The translations under genes were made by a program, and so were the position numbers. 64,000 bases of DNA, from NCBI RefSeq assembly GCF_900113335.1, contig NZ_FOOX01000009.1, positions 1 through 64,000 on the forward strand, written 5' to 3'. Within the stretch, counting starts at the first letter, position 1. Every line of letters begins with the position of its first letter. This DNA is from Desulfotruncus arcticus DSM 17038. GTDB taxonomy: Bacteria; Bacillota; Desulfotomaculia; Desulfotomaculales; Desulfallaceae. Shown here in pieces: positions 54,027 to 62,523 of this stretch. The notes under the pieces are model-generated. The model made no database searches. It was not told where the DNA came from and was given only the letters and a program-made list of their open reading frames with translations.

Positions 54027-54210
54027 ATCTTCGCACAGCCTGTAAGACCCCGCCCTTTTGGGCCGGGGATTAACATGCTGTAAGCTCGAAATAAGTGCGA
54101 CTAAGGTTTAGCGGTCAGGGGACACACCTCTGCTTATGGGTCAAACTTTTGGGTCGAGGAATGTCCCCAACGTATGGGTCAAAACCCCACCTTAACCAAG
54201 TCTTCTTTAT
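54027..54210 (+). repeat. Two-hairpin repeat, copy E (type Y, with inserted second element)
   Basis: Hairpin 2 is ACAGCCTGTAAGACCCCGCCC/GGGCCGGGGATTAACATGCTGT. The invariant linker follows, then hairpin 1 (right arm ACCCCACCTTAACC) interrupted by a ~61-bp element at 54117-54177 related to the one in copy A. The last base is part of the hsp20 stop codon. Confidence 0.88.
54117..54177 (+). repeat. Nested small element inside repeat copy E
   Basis: Starts AGGGGACACACCT and ends AATGTCCCCAACGTATGG. GGGGACA (54118-54124) and TGTCCCC (54162-54168) are terminal inverted repeats. Both ends match the insert in copy A, while the middle differs. Confidence 0.75.
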
Positions 54211-54653
54211 CAGTGCCATTCAACATCAATGGCTTTATGCTGCCCGGGGGTTTCCTTGGGCATCTTTATTTCCAACACCCCGTTGCGGTAACTTCCCTTA
54301 ACGCCCTCGGGGCTTACTTTGGCCGGCAGGGTTATGCTCCGCTGAAACCTTCCGTAAAAACGCTCGGTGCGGTGGACTTTATTTTCATCTTTAACCTCAT
54401 TGGTCCGGTTAATTATACCTGAGACAGCCAGGACGTTATCATGGATGTTGATATTGATATCATCTTTTTTTTCAACGCCGGGTATTTCACATAAGGCTAC
54501 AACATCATTTTCGGTTTCGTACACATCGACCCTCGGGCCACCGTTAAACTCTTCTCTGAAGCCAGTAAAAACGGGAGATAAGAACCTGTCCATTTCCCGC
54601 CTCATTAAATCCACGGCACGAAAAGGATCGTACGGTACCAGTGCCATAATCAA
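54210..54653 (-). CDS. Small heat shock protein Hsp20 (alpha-crystallin family)
   Basis: 147 residues. The ATP-independent holdase binds unfolding proteins in large oligomers. The N-terminal arm has FRAVDLMRREMDRFL. The alpha-crystallin domain runs from VDVYETENDVVALCEIPGV to the strand with FQRSITLPAKV and SYRNGVLEIKMPK, where L-x-I is the conserved dimer and oligomer contact. The ATG has CGGAGGTGATTG upstream. Convergent with engB. No CIRCE or CtsR site was seen in front of it. Confidence 0.94.
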   Translation of the reverse strand: MIMALVPYDPFRAVDLMRREMDRFLSPVFTGFREEFNGGPRVDVYETENDVVALCEIPGVEKKDDININIHDNVLAVSGIINRTNEVKDENKVHRTERFYGRFQRSITLPAKVSPEGVKGSYRNGVLEIKMPKETPGQHKAIDVEWH

Positions 54654-54926
54654 TCACCTCCGGTTTTTTTCAATATGTTATTATCTGCAGTATCAAAAAA
54701 AATATTTGTAACTACTCAGGAGACAGGAGGCAGGAGTCAGAATAGTTTTTGAGTACAATTTATGTGGAATGCAAGAAATCCTACTGAATTCTGCCTACTG
54801 ACTACTGGATTCTAATTTTATTAATTCTGACTACCAGAATTAATAAAATTATTTCATGATCTGGTGAAAGAAAAGAGGAAATTTATCGTCTAAACAATCA
54901 GAGGCACACGAGAGAGGAAGTCTTAA

Positions 54927-55532
54927 TTGATTGCGGATGAGATACTGGTAAAGAAAGCACAGGGCGGTGATACCGCCGCTTTCGGGGAACTGGTGCGCAG
55001 GTACCAGAATAAGGTTTACGGTTTTACGCTAAAAATGTTTGCCGCTCCCGAAGACGCCCGGGATGCTGCCCAGGAAATATTTATCAGGGTTTTTAGAGCC
55101 TTGCCCGGATTTAACTTGCGATCCAGTTTTGCAACCTGGCTTTACCGTATAGCAACCAATCTGTGCCTTGACCTGCTGCAACGACGTGCCAGAGATATTA
55201 AAAGACAGGTGCCGCTGGAGGATCATTGGCAAGATGGCTCGCCCGGACCGGAGGCGGATTTATTGGAGAAAGAAAGAGCCGGTGCAGTTAAAGAAGCGGT
55301 TAACGAACTGCCGGACGGCTACCGGGTGGTACTTGTGCTGCATCATTACCAGGGCTTAAGCTATAAACAGGTTTCCGCAGTAATGGAACTGTCGGAAAAA
55401 ACTGTGGCTACCAGAATTCACCGGGCTAAAAAAATGCTGCGGGAAAAACTTGTGGGAGGTGAGGACGGTGCGCTGCCGGAAAGTAAAGGAAAAACTAGGC
55501 CGGTTCCTGGCCGGGGAATGTCGGTCCTCTGA
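54927..55532 (+). CDS. ECF-type RNA polymerase sigma factor (SigW-like)
   Basis: 201 residues. Sigma region 2 (about 10-80) has GELVRRYQNKVYGFTLKMF and AQEIFIRVFRALPGF. Region 4 (about 125-175) has LPDGYRVVLVLHHYQGLSYKQVSAVMELSEKTVATRIHRAKKML. The start is TTG with GAGAGGAAG upstream. The C-terminal tail overlaps the anti-sigma gene by 65 bp. It directs a stress regulon, usually including its own operon. Neighbours downstream suggest an envelope role. Confidence 0.94.
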   Translation: MIADEILVKKAQGGDTAAFGELVRRYQNKVYGFTLKMFAAPEDARDAAQEIFIRVFRALPGFNLRSSFATWLYRIATNLCLDLLQRRARDIKRQVPLEDHWQDGSPGPEADLLEKERAGAVKEAVNELPDGYRVVLVLHHYQGLSYKQVSAVMELSEKTVATRIHRAKKMLREKLVGGEDGALPESKGKTRPVPGRGMSVL

Positions 55533-55962
55533 ATTCAGTGCAATTGAAAAACACCTGTCCCACTGCCCGGGGTGCGCCGCAGAATTGAATGAACTGCAGC
55601 GGCTCGATCTTTTGCTGGACCAATGGGAACCTGAACCAGCCCCGCCGGATTTTTGGAACTCAGTAATGACCAGGGTGGCTGAAGAAAGCGTGAATCTGCA
55701 CGGCAATAACAGGCGGATGGGCTATAGCAAACGCCCGGTATTGCTGTTGCGCGACCTGGCGGTGGCAACTGCGGTATCGTTAGCCCTGTTTTGGAACGCA
55801 GGGCCGTGGTTTAGTGGAAGTCAGGTGCTTGTTGCCGGAAAAAGTGTCAACGGCGCGGTGGTAACCTATACCAGAGTTACGGATACGGCGCTGACGCGGT
55901 TAACCGAGACTGCGGGAGCATATACCCAAAAGATAATATTTGAGGAGTGGAAGCTGAGATGA
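55468..55962 (+). CDS. Membrane anti-sigma factor with zinc finger
   Basis: 164 residues from a GTG at 55468 with GGGAGGTGAGGAC upstream. The zinc-binding motif HLSHCPGC (H-x3-C-x2-C) and an upstream Cys near the start form the ZAS domain that holds the sigma factor. A single membrane segment is at about 90-112 (VATAVSLALFWNAGPWF), with the rest outside. Release by regulated proteolysis would free the sigma factor, as for RsiW. It ends in an ATGA overlap with the next gene. Confidence 0.9.
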   Translation: MRCRKVKEKLGRFLAGECRSSEFSAIEKHLSHCPGCAAELNELQRLDLLLDQWEPEPAPPDFWNSVMTRVAEESVNLHGNNRRMGYSKRPVLLLRDLAVATAVSLALFWNAGPWFSGSQVLVAGKSVNGAVVTYTRVTDTALTRLTETAGAYTQKIIFEEWKLR

Positions 55963-56588
55963 AATGTATCAACCATCCTGAAAAGGAGGCCGAGGTGCTC
56001 TGTGTTGTTTGTAACGCACCGATATGTGCTGATTGCCGCGTTACCCTGCGGGGTAGGGATTTTTGCCGGGCTTGCCTGGAAGAGAGGGTGGAATCGGTAA
56101 ATAGCGGCATCAGCACCCCCAGGAACAAATTGCTGGCCTTTTTTCTCTCCCTGGTGCCCGGGGCCGGCTATATGTATCTGGGGCTGATGAACAGGGGATT
56201 ACAAACAATGATTATCTTTTTCGGCACCATATTCGTGTCTGTGGTGACCAGGCTGGATTCGTTGGCTCCTTTTGTAATGCCTGTGATACTGTTTTATAAC
56301 GTATTTGACACGCTGCAGCTGGCCGGTCGGATGAATGAGGGGGTACGGGTGGAGGATAAACCTCTGGTGGATCTGGGAGGCCGTGCCGACTGGCATAATC
56401 TATTGGGTTACGCACTGGTCGGGCTTGGTTTGCTGGCGCTGTTTAACAACTTAATTCCCTATGTCTTTCATGATTTTTATATGCTCCAGTCGCTGGTGGC
56501 GCCATTAATCATCATTGCCATAGGTGTATATATTCTTTATCAAAATCTTAAAGGGGGGCGTAAAGATGGCGGCGAAGGGAATGTCTAA
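55959..56588 (+). CDS. B-box-type zinc-finger membrane protein
   Basis: 209 residues. The N-terminal zinc-binding stretch (CINHPEKEAEVLCVVCNAPICADCRVTL and FCRACLEE) is B-box-like and contains the usual Cys/His pairs. Four hydrophobic segments follow (about 55-75, 80-100, 105-125, 150-185). The ATG at 55959 overlaps the anti-sigma stop. The function is unknown; the position in an ECF sigma operon suggests sensing or responding to envelope stress. Confidence 0.82.
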   Translation: MKCINHPEKEAEVLCVVCNAPICADCRVTLRGRDFCRACLEERVESVNSGISTPRNKLLAFFLSLVPGAGYMYLGLMNRGLQTMIIFFGTIFVSVVTRLDSLAPFVMPVILFYNVFDTLQLAGRMNEGVRVEDKPLVDLGGRADWHNLLGYALVGLGLLALFNNLIPYVFHDFYMLQSLVAPLIIIAIGVYILYQNLKGGRKDGGEGNV

Positions 56589-57651
56589 AGCCGGCCCTGT
56601 TACACTGGCCCTGGTACTGGTGCTGGGAGGCCTGGCGCTGCTGCTGTACAACTTTGGGGCCTTATCCAACCCGGGCTGGTTGTGGAAGCTATGGCCTCTG
56701 GCACTGATAGGTGTTGGGCTGGAGTATTTTATTAAAAAGGCTGTTAACCGTGATGTTGATGTCCACTTTCACGTACCCAGCGTCTTATTGATTGTTTTTG
56801 TGATTTTTGCAGGTGGTGCCTTATACGCAATAAGTAACGTCGGCAGGAACCTGGATAGTTTTTTTGATGGTTTTCCTTTGCACCAGGCCAGACTTGATTA
56901 TAGCCGCTCCTGGACGTCTGACCCGGTGGAGGTAAAGGATGAGCGGCAGTTGCTGATTCAAAATGAGACCGGCCGGGTTGTTTTAAAGCCTGCCCCCGGG
57001 CGCGCCCTCGGCGTTGAGGCAATTATTCAATCTCCGGATAACGGGCCGGCCAGGCAAGCGGCCGACAGTATTAACCCTGCAATTAAACGGGAAGGGGCGG
57101 TAATCACAGTTTCCGTTCCGCAAACAGAAAACCAAGCTGCTGATAGAATTAACAATTATATAGTTACTGATCTGGTTGTTGCTGTTCCTTCCGGCCTTGA
57201 TGTTCGGGTTGAAAGCGGCACGGGCCGGGTGCAGGCTCAAAACATTGACGCAGCCCTTGCGATCAACGGCAATACAGGGACAGTGGAGCTTAGTGATATT
57301 AAGGGCGATATTACCGTAGATAACAATACGGGCCGGGTAGAGGTTAGAAATCCGGGCGGTAATGTAACGGCTGATACTAATACCGGAAGCATCGAGCTGT
57401 ACTCCGATAATCCGTTAGCAGGTAATTATCATTTGCAAAGCAGCACCGGAGTGGTTAGTATGCAGCTGCCCAAAGGGTCGGACTTATCCATTAACGCTGA
57501 ATCCCGCACCGGGAAGGTTACAGTTTGGGGACTCCCCGAGCACCAAACCAGCGCAGGAGCGAATAATCAATACAGCTATAAATTTGGATCGGGTAAGGGG
57601 TTGGCTGAATTAACCGTTGGAACCGGCGCTGTAAAAATTACGGTTAAGTAA
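56566..57651 (+). CDS. LiaF-like membrane protein with DUF4097-type beta-repeat domain
   Basis: 361 residues from the ATG at 56566 with AAAGGGGGGCG upstream. Three hydrophobic N-terminal segments (about 10-30, 35-52, 65-90; DUF5668/LiaF-type) are followed by an extracellular beta-helix with repeated turns: SGTGRVQAQNIDA, GNTGTVELSDIKGD, NNTGRVEVRNPGG, TNTGSIELYSDN and SSTGVVSMQLP. Such repeats form stacked strands. LiaF proteins inhibit cell-envelope stress signalling, so this may be a negative regulator of the adjacent sigma/anti-sigma system. Confidence 0.85.
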   Translation: MAAKGMSKAGPVTLALVLVLGGLALLLYNFGALSNPGWLWKLWPLALIGVGLEYFIKKAVNRDVDVHFHVPSVLLIVFVIFAGGALYAISNVGRNLDSFFDGFPLHQARLDYSRSWTSDPVEVKDERQLLIQNETGRVVLKPAPGRALGVEAIIQSPDNGPARQAADSINPAIKREGAVITVSVPQTENQAADRINNYIVTDLVVAVPSGLDVRVESGTGRVQAQNIDAALAINGNTGTVELSDIKGDITVDNNTGRVEVRNPGGNVTADTNTGSIELYSDNPLAGNYHLQSSTGVVSMQLPKGSDLSINAESRTGKVTVWGLPEHQTSAGANNQYSYKFGSGKGLAELTVGTGAVKITVK

Positions 57652-58725
57652 TTAAAAAATTCTTTTGATTGTTCTTTTCAGCCAGTTTTGTTCTCGTTCC
57701 TCTTTGGGAATATATTTAACCTTTTCTTTGGCGCTGAGCGAGAAGCTGTTGTCCACCGCCTCGGTATATGTTACCGTTGCCGGTATCAAACCTACGGTGT
57801 CTAACATCGTTTGGATTTCTTCAAAAAGGTTCTTTTCCAATACAGGATCAGGCTGCCACATTTTGATTTGAATATATTTATCTAATACTTGGCCGCGCAC
57901 TTTTTTATCAACATTTTTCAAATGACTGTCTGCAGAACCGGTGCATAATTCAGGCTCATGTTCCATCCAGAGCTGGGCTTTATAAATTGCGTTAACAAAG
58001 CCTTGAATTGCCTCGGGTTTCTGTTGAATAATTTGAGGCCACGCGGTGCATAACATGGAGGGGTATCTTCCGCCTTCCTCTCCGACAGACGCAGCTATGT
58101 ACCCGATGCCTTCCGCTTCAGCTAGATATGCTTCAGAACCTTGTAATTGAATAAAGGAGCCGCTGCCGGCTTTGAAGGCTCCCAGCCGCAAATCCGGCGG
58201 GATCCGGTTGTACAGGCTGAGATCATGCATTGGCTGAAGTTCCTTTTGGCGCAGAATCTTATCTAACGCAAATCCCGGGCCGGTCTCGGGCGGAAAAGAG
58301 ATCATGTTTAGATCTTTTAACATTTCCCAGGTAAAGGGCTCTTTTTTTCTGCCCAGGAGGAATGTGTCATCTCTGGCGGCAATAATTGCGACAATTTTAG
58401 GTGCTGCCGGGTTTACCGATTGCTGATAAATGTGTTCAACCGGATCAGTCAGGATCAAATCGGCGACGCTTTCAGCGTATGGGTCCGTAGCCGGTTGATC
58501 CGTCCGGGAGATTATTTCTAGCTTTATACCTGCTTCGGTAAAGAAACCCTGGTCCATAGCAACATATACAGGAAGATGCTGCAATGATTTTTCACTTTCC
58601 CAAACTTTAAGCACGGTAAGCTCTTTTTTATGCCAACTCATTATTTTGCTATAAGTAAAGACACCGCTGCCTAACAAAACCGCTGCTATGGTTAGTAAAA
58701 CAACAAGTTTATTCCTTTTATACAT
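57652..58725 (-). CDS. Orphan ABC-type substrate-binding protein (NMT1/THI5/SsuA-like)
   Basis: 357 residues. N-terminal membrane anchor or signal (about 7-27) without a lipobox Cys. The mature part has LKVWESEKSLQHLPVYVAMDQGFFTEAGIKLEI and DLILTDPVEHIYQQ, the fold of NitT/TauT-type binding proteins for sulfonates, pyrimidine precursors or similar. No permease or ATPase is adjacent, so a sensing role or a partner elsewhere is possible. CGAGGAGTGAT precedes the ATG. The ligand cannot be told. Confidence 0.8.
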   Translation of the reverse strand: MYKRNKLVVLLTIAAVLLGSGVFTYSKIMSWHKKELTVLKVWESEKSLQHLPVYVAMDQGFFTEAGIKLEIISRTDQPATDPYAESVADLILTDPVEHIYQQSVNPAAPKIVAIIAARDDTFLLGRKKEPFTWEMLKDLNMISFPPETGPGFALDKILRQKELQPMHDLSLYNRIPPDLRLGAFKAGSGSFIQLQGSEAYLAEAEGIGYIAASVGEEGGRYPSMLCTAWPQIIQQKPEAIQGFVNAIYKAQLWMEHEPELCTGSADSHLKNVDKKVRGQVLDKYIQIKMWQPDPVLEKNLFEEIQTMLDTVGLIPATVTYTEAVDNSFSLSAKEKVKYIPKEEREQNWLKRTIKRIF

Positions 58726-58860
58726 CTAATCACTCCTCGATAAAACCAGGTTAAACTACTTAATAGCTATTCATTTGGATCAGATTAATGACATAAAAAT
58801 GGTAATAAATCGGCATCAATTACCATATTATTGAATAAAAGTCTATTTGGAGGTACTTAT

Positions 58861-59328
58861 ATGTTAAGGGGTATTACTTTAGTTAAATGGTCCCGCAGCG
58901 GTGGACAGGCACATTTAATCAAAATAAGCGCTTTATGGGCGGGAGTTGTTTGGGCTGTGATGACAACTGTTTTTATTTGTGCTGCCCTGGCGCTCTGGGT
59001 TTTGATGACGAACGGGATGGTATACCATTTCAGCAGCATTATAACTGCCAGTATTCTGTTGGGGGCGATTATTGGCGGAATAGTTAGCGGTAACAATGCG
59101 GGCGGTCTGGGCTTGCTGCATGGTACCGTTGTTGGTTTGCTGTATTTTGTTGCTATTTTTTCCTTTCTAATAGCCTGGAATGGTGGCATGCCTCCGCTTT
59201 CAACGGCAATTGTACATCTCCTAATGGTTCTGATTCCTGCCGCTTTAGGCGGTGTTATTGGCATAAACCTGCCTATACGGGGGAAAAACCGGTCGCACAC
59301 CCGGTTAAACTACACTGCCCACCGCTAA
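58861..59328 (+). CDS. Four-helix membrane protein (TIGR04086-like)
   Basis: 155 residues with four hydrophobic helices (about 20-45, 55-75, 82-105, 112-135), a short basic N-terminus and a C-terminal tail. ATG at 58861 with TTTGGAGGTACTT upstream. It resembles a family of small membrane proteins of unknown function found in spore formers; the family name is given with caution. A terminator overlaps its stop. Confidence 0.75.
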   Translation: MLRGITLVKWSRSGGQAHLIKISALWAGVVWAVMTTVFICAALALWVLMTNGMVYHFSSIITASILLGAIIGGIVSGNNAGGLGLLHGTVVGLLYFVAIFSFLIAWNGGMPPLSTAIVHLLMVLIPAALGGVIGINLPIRGKNRSHTRLNYTAHR

Positions 59329-59343
59329 GCCGGTGGTTTTTTT
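59319..59343 (+). terminator. Terminator overlapping the end of the membrane protein gene
   Basis: CCACCG (59319-59324) pairs with CGGTGG (59331-59336); seven T follow. The stop codon TAA lies in the loop. Confidence 0.8.
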
Positions 59344-59396
59344 CACTTTAAGAGAGTATATCTTGCCATATATATGGCAAGAGCTAAGGTGTAAAG

Positions 59397-59450
59397 TATT
59401 AAAACGCGCGCGCTAAGGGAACTGATTAAGCGCGCGTTTTTTATTTTTAC
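59397..59450 (+). terminator. Repeated hairpin with T-tract (family copy 2)
   Basis: AAAACGCGCGCGCTAAGGGAACTGATTAAGCGCGCGTTTTTT forms a long G-C stem. Nearly the same sequence, in the other orientation, is at 63030-63070, and a diverged one at 35394-35440. A short palindrome CTTGCCATATATATGGCAAG lies just before it at about 59362-59382. Confidence 0.75.
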
Positions 59451-59505
59451 AAGAGTTTCTGGAGTTAAATTAAAGTTAATAGCGCAAAATATTAAGAGCA
59501 AAATA

Positions 59506-59534
59506 TTGACAGTGTTTGATAAAAAAATTAATAT
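59506..59534 (+). promoter_or_regulatory. Sigma-A promoter of valS
   Basis: TTGACA (59506-59511), 17-bp spacer, TAATAT (59529-59534). Transcription would begin near 59541 and run into the T-box leader. Confidence 0.8.
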
Positions 59535-59559
59535 TATTGGTAGTTGCAATCAGCTATGA

Positions 59560-59800
59560 AGGGGAGTTTGACTGATAATCGCGGCCTTAGAGAGGAAATG
59601 CCCGTTGGCTGAAAGGCTTTCCGGTTGCGCCGGTCATTGTCGCCCCAAAGCTGCCGGGGTGAACGGTATCAATCGTTAAGCCCGTGCCGGGTAAGCCCGT
59701 TAAAGCTGTCAAGCGCCGTGCGAAATTTATTTTTCGCCGGAATTAAGGTGGTACCGCGGAACTCCTTCCGTCCTTAAATACGGAAGGGTTTTTTATTTTT
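59560..59800 (+). ncRNA. T-box leader controlling valS
   Basis: The T-box sequence AAGGTGGTACCGCGG is at 59745-59759. Before it lies a stem I with AGAGAGGAAATGCCC and GGCTGAAAGGC; after it is the terminator CCTTCCG/CGGAAGG with a run of T (59764-59800). Uncharged tRNA would bind the leader and the T-box bulge and block the terminator. I could not assign the specifier codon safely from sequence; given the downstream gene a valine codon is expected. Confidence 0.92.
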
Positions 59801-59828
59801 ATTGAGATGTTAGGAGGAGAACTAAATT

Positions 59829-62486
59829 ATGGCCGAAAAATTTGACATGCCCACCACATATGATCCCCATGCAGTAGAGGGAAAATGGTATAAATACTGG
59901 GAGGACGAAAAATTTTTCCGGTCCACGGTGGACCCGGATAAAAAACCTTTCTGCATTGTGATCCCGCCACCCAATGTTACAGGGCAGCTGCATATGGGGC
60001 ATGCCCTGGACAACACGTTGCAGGATATATTAATCCGCTGGCGCCGCATGCAGGGCTATAACGCACTCTGGCTGCCCGGCACAGACCATGCCGGAATTGC
60101 TACTCAGGCCAAAGTTGAAGAACAATTGCGCAACGAGGGCCTTAGCAAGTACGATGTGGGGCGGGAGAAATTTTTAGAACGGGTCTGGGAGTGGAAAGAA
60201 CAGTACGGTGGCCGTATCACCACCCAGCTTCGCCGTCTGGGCGCTTCCTGTGACTGGGACAGGGAACGCTTTACCATGGACGAGGGCTGTTCCGAGGCGG
60301 TATTGGAGGTTTTTATCCGCCTTTACGAGCAGGGCTTGATTTATCGTGATTACTACATTACCAATTGGTGTCCCCATTGCCAGACCACCATTAGCGACAT
60401 TGAAGTGGAGCACAAGGATAAGCCGGGCCAGCTGTATTACATCAAATATCCCGTTAAAGACAGTCCCGGTGAATTTATTACCGTGGCTACCACCAGGCCT
60501 GAAACTATGCTGGGTGATACGGCGGTGGCGGTGCATCCGGAGGACGACCGTTACCGGCACCTGGTAGGCAAAACTGTGGTTTTGCCGCTGGTGGAACGGG
60601 AGATTCCCATCATCCCGGATGAATATGTCGATCCGGAATTCGGCACCGGTGCGGTAAAGATCACCCCTGCCCACGACCCCAATGATTTTGAGGTTGGCCG
60701 TCGTCATGACCTGCCCTCGGTTCAGGTAATTGATAAAGAGGCTAAAATGACCCGGGAGGCCGGCCAGAAGTATCTGGGGTTGGACCGGTGGGAATGCCGC
60801 AAGCGCATTGTCAAGGACCTGCAGGCAAAGGGTTTGTTAATTAAAATTGATGACCTGTCTCACGCGGTAGGGCATTGCTATCGCTGTTCATCGGTCATTG
60901 AGCCCATGCTCTCCAAACAGTGGTTCGTACGCATGAAGCCGCTGGCGGAACCGGCTATTGCCGCGGCCAGGGAAGGCAGGGTACGTTTTGTGCCCGAACG
61001 CTTCACCAAAGTTTACCTGAACTGGATGGAGAATATCAGGGACTGGTGTATCAGCCGCCAGCTTTGGTGGGGGCACCGTATTCCCGTTTATTACTGCCGG
61101 GATTGCGCTGAGGCAATCGCCAGCAAAACACAGCCGGAAAAATGCGGTAAATGCGGCTCCACCCATTTTGAACAGGACCCCGATGTACTGGACACCTGGT
61201 TCAGTTCCGGATTGTGGCCCTTTTCAACCCTGGGCTGGCCCCGCAAAACGTTGGACCTGGCCTATTATTATCCCACATCGGTGCTGGTTACCGGCAGAGA
61301 CATTATTTTCTTCTGGGTTGCCCGGATGATTTTCGACGGGCTGGCCTTTATGGACGAAGTGCCCTTTAAAGATGTGTTTATCCATGGGTTGGTGCTGGAC
61401 GCCCTGGGCCGCAAGATGAGCAAGTCCCTGGGCAACGGCGTGGACCCCATCGATGTAATTGAAAGCCACGGGGCGGACAGCCTGAGATTTATGCTGGTTA
61501 CCGGCAATACCCCGGGTAATGACCTGCGCTTCCATTTTGAGCGGCTGGACGGGGCTAGAAACTTTGCCAACAAGATTTGGAACGCATCCCGCTTTGCTTT
61601 GATGAACTTACAGGATTACAGGCCGGAAGCTGTTCCTGCTCCGGAACAATTTACTCTGGCTGACCGCTGGATTATGAGCAGATTCCAGAGGGCGGTTAAG
61701 GAAAGCACAGGTTATCTTGAAAAGTATGAATTGGGGGAAGCTGCCAGGATACTGTACGAATTTACGTGGAATGAGCTGTGCGATTGGTATATCGAACTGG
61801 TGAAGCCAAGGTTATACGGTAAAACCAGCCCCGCGGACAGGGAAGTTGCCCAGCACGTACTGGCGGCCGTACTACGTGGCGCACTGGAATTGCTGCATCC
61901 GGTTATGCCTTTTATTACAGAAGATATCTGGCAGCGCTTGCCGCACCGGGGACGTACGATCATGCGGGCTCCCTGGCCGGTATATAAGGAAAATCAGGTG
62001 GATAAAGCAGCTGAGGAGCAGATGGAAATAATAATGGAGGTCATTAGGGGTATCAGGCAGATTCGCAGCGAAATGAACGTGCCCCCGGGCAAGAAGGCGG
62101 AAGCACTGATTGTTTCAGGGGTCGAAAAAATACGAAAGATATTAACGGATAATATTTCATACGTGGAAAGCCTGGCTAATTGCAAGGCGGAAGTGCTATC
62201 AGTATTGGGGGAAAAGCCCGAACAGGCAGCCACTGCGGTGGCTCAGGATATTCAGGTGTTTGTGCCACTGCGCGGCCTGATTGACGTTGACCGCGAAATA
62301 GCCCGTTTAAATAAGGAGCTGCAGACCCTGGAAAAAGATCTGGGACGCGTTCAAGGCAAATTAAAAAACAGCGGCTTTTTAGCTAAAGCCCCTGCCGAAG
62401 TGGTGGAGAAGGAGCGGGGCAAGGAAGCCGAGCTTACCTCCAAGATAAACGCCATTAAAGAGCGGTTGGTTATGTTTGGGGTTTAG
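59829..62486 (+). CDS. valS: Valyl-tRNA synthetase
   Basis: Class I aminoacyl-tRNA synthetase charging tRNA-Val, 885 residues, full length. HIGH-type motif in PNVTGQLHMGHALDN (about 47-61) and KMSKS in GRKMSKSLGNGVDP (about 525-538). The editing domain has TTRPETMLGDTAV. A C-terminal coiled coil (IDVDREIARLNKELQTLEKDL, last 65 residues) is typical of ValRS. TTAGGAGGAGAAC precedes the ATG. Controlled by the T-box leader upstream. Confidence 0.98.
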   Translation: MAEKFDMPTTYDPHAVEGKWYKYWEDEKFFRSTVDPDKKPFCIVIPPPNVTGQLHMGHALDNTLQDILIRWRRMQGYNALWLPGTDHAGIATQAKVEEQLRNEGLSKYDVGREKFLERVWEWKEQYGGRITTQLRRLGASCDWDRERFTMDEGCSEAVLEVFIRLYEQGLIYRDYYITNWCPHCQTTISDIEVEHKDKPGQLYYIKYPVKDSPGEFITVATTRPETMLGDTAVAVHPEDDRYRHLVGKTVVLPLVEREIPIIPDEYVDPEFGTGAVKITPAHDPNDFEVGRRHDLPSVQVIDKEAKMTREAGQKYLGLDRWECRKRIVKDLQAKGLLIKIDDLSHAVGHCYRCSSVIEPMLSKQWFVRMKPLAEPAIAAAREGRVRFVPERFTKVYLNWMENIRDWCISRQLWWGHRIPVYYCRDCAEAIASKTQPEKCGKCGSTHFEQDPDVLDTWFSSGLWPFSTLGWPRKTLDLAYYYPTSVLVTGRDIIFFWVARMIFDGLAFMDEVPFKDVFIHGLVLDALGRKMSKSLGNGVDPIDVIESHGADSLRFMLVTGNTPGNDLRFHFERLDGARNFANKIWNASRFALMNLQDYRPEAVPAPEQFTLADRWIMSRFQRAVKESTGYLEKYELGEAARILYEFTWNELCDWYIELVKPRLYGKTSPADREVAQHVLAAVLRGALELLHPVMPFITEDIWQRLPHRGRTIMRAPWPVYKENQVDKAAEEQMEIIMEVIRGIRQIRSEMNVPPGKKAEALIVSGVEKIRKILTDNISYVESLANCKAEVLSVLGEKPEQAATAVAQDIQVFVPLRGLIDVDREIARLNKELQTLEKDLGRVQGKLKNSGFLAKAPAEVVEKERGKEAELTSKINAIKERLVMFGV

Positions 62487-62523
62487 CAGATTTCAGTTCC
62501 AAACTATAAGTGTACTAATGTAT

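Noticed and set aside
54210-54711. CIRCE or CtsR element before hsp20
   Set aside because: Neither TTAGCACTC/GAGTGCTAA nor GGTCAAA-type repeats were found upstream of hsp20.
59560-59745. Assignment of the specifier codon in the valS T-box (GTA, ATC or GTC candidates)
   Set aside because: The specifier loop could not be aligned safely by eye, so no codon is claimed.
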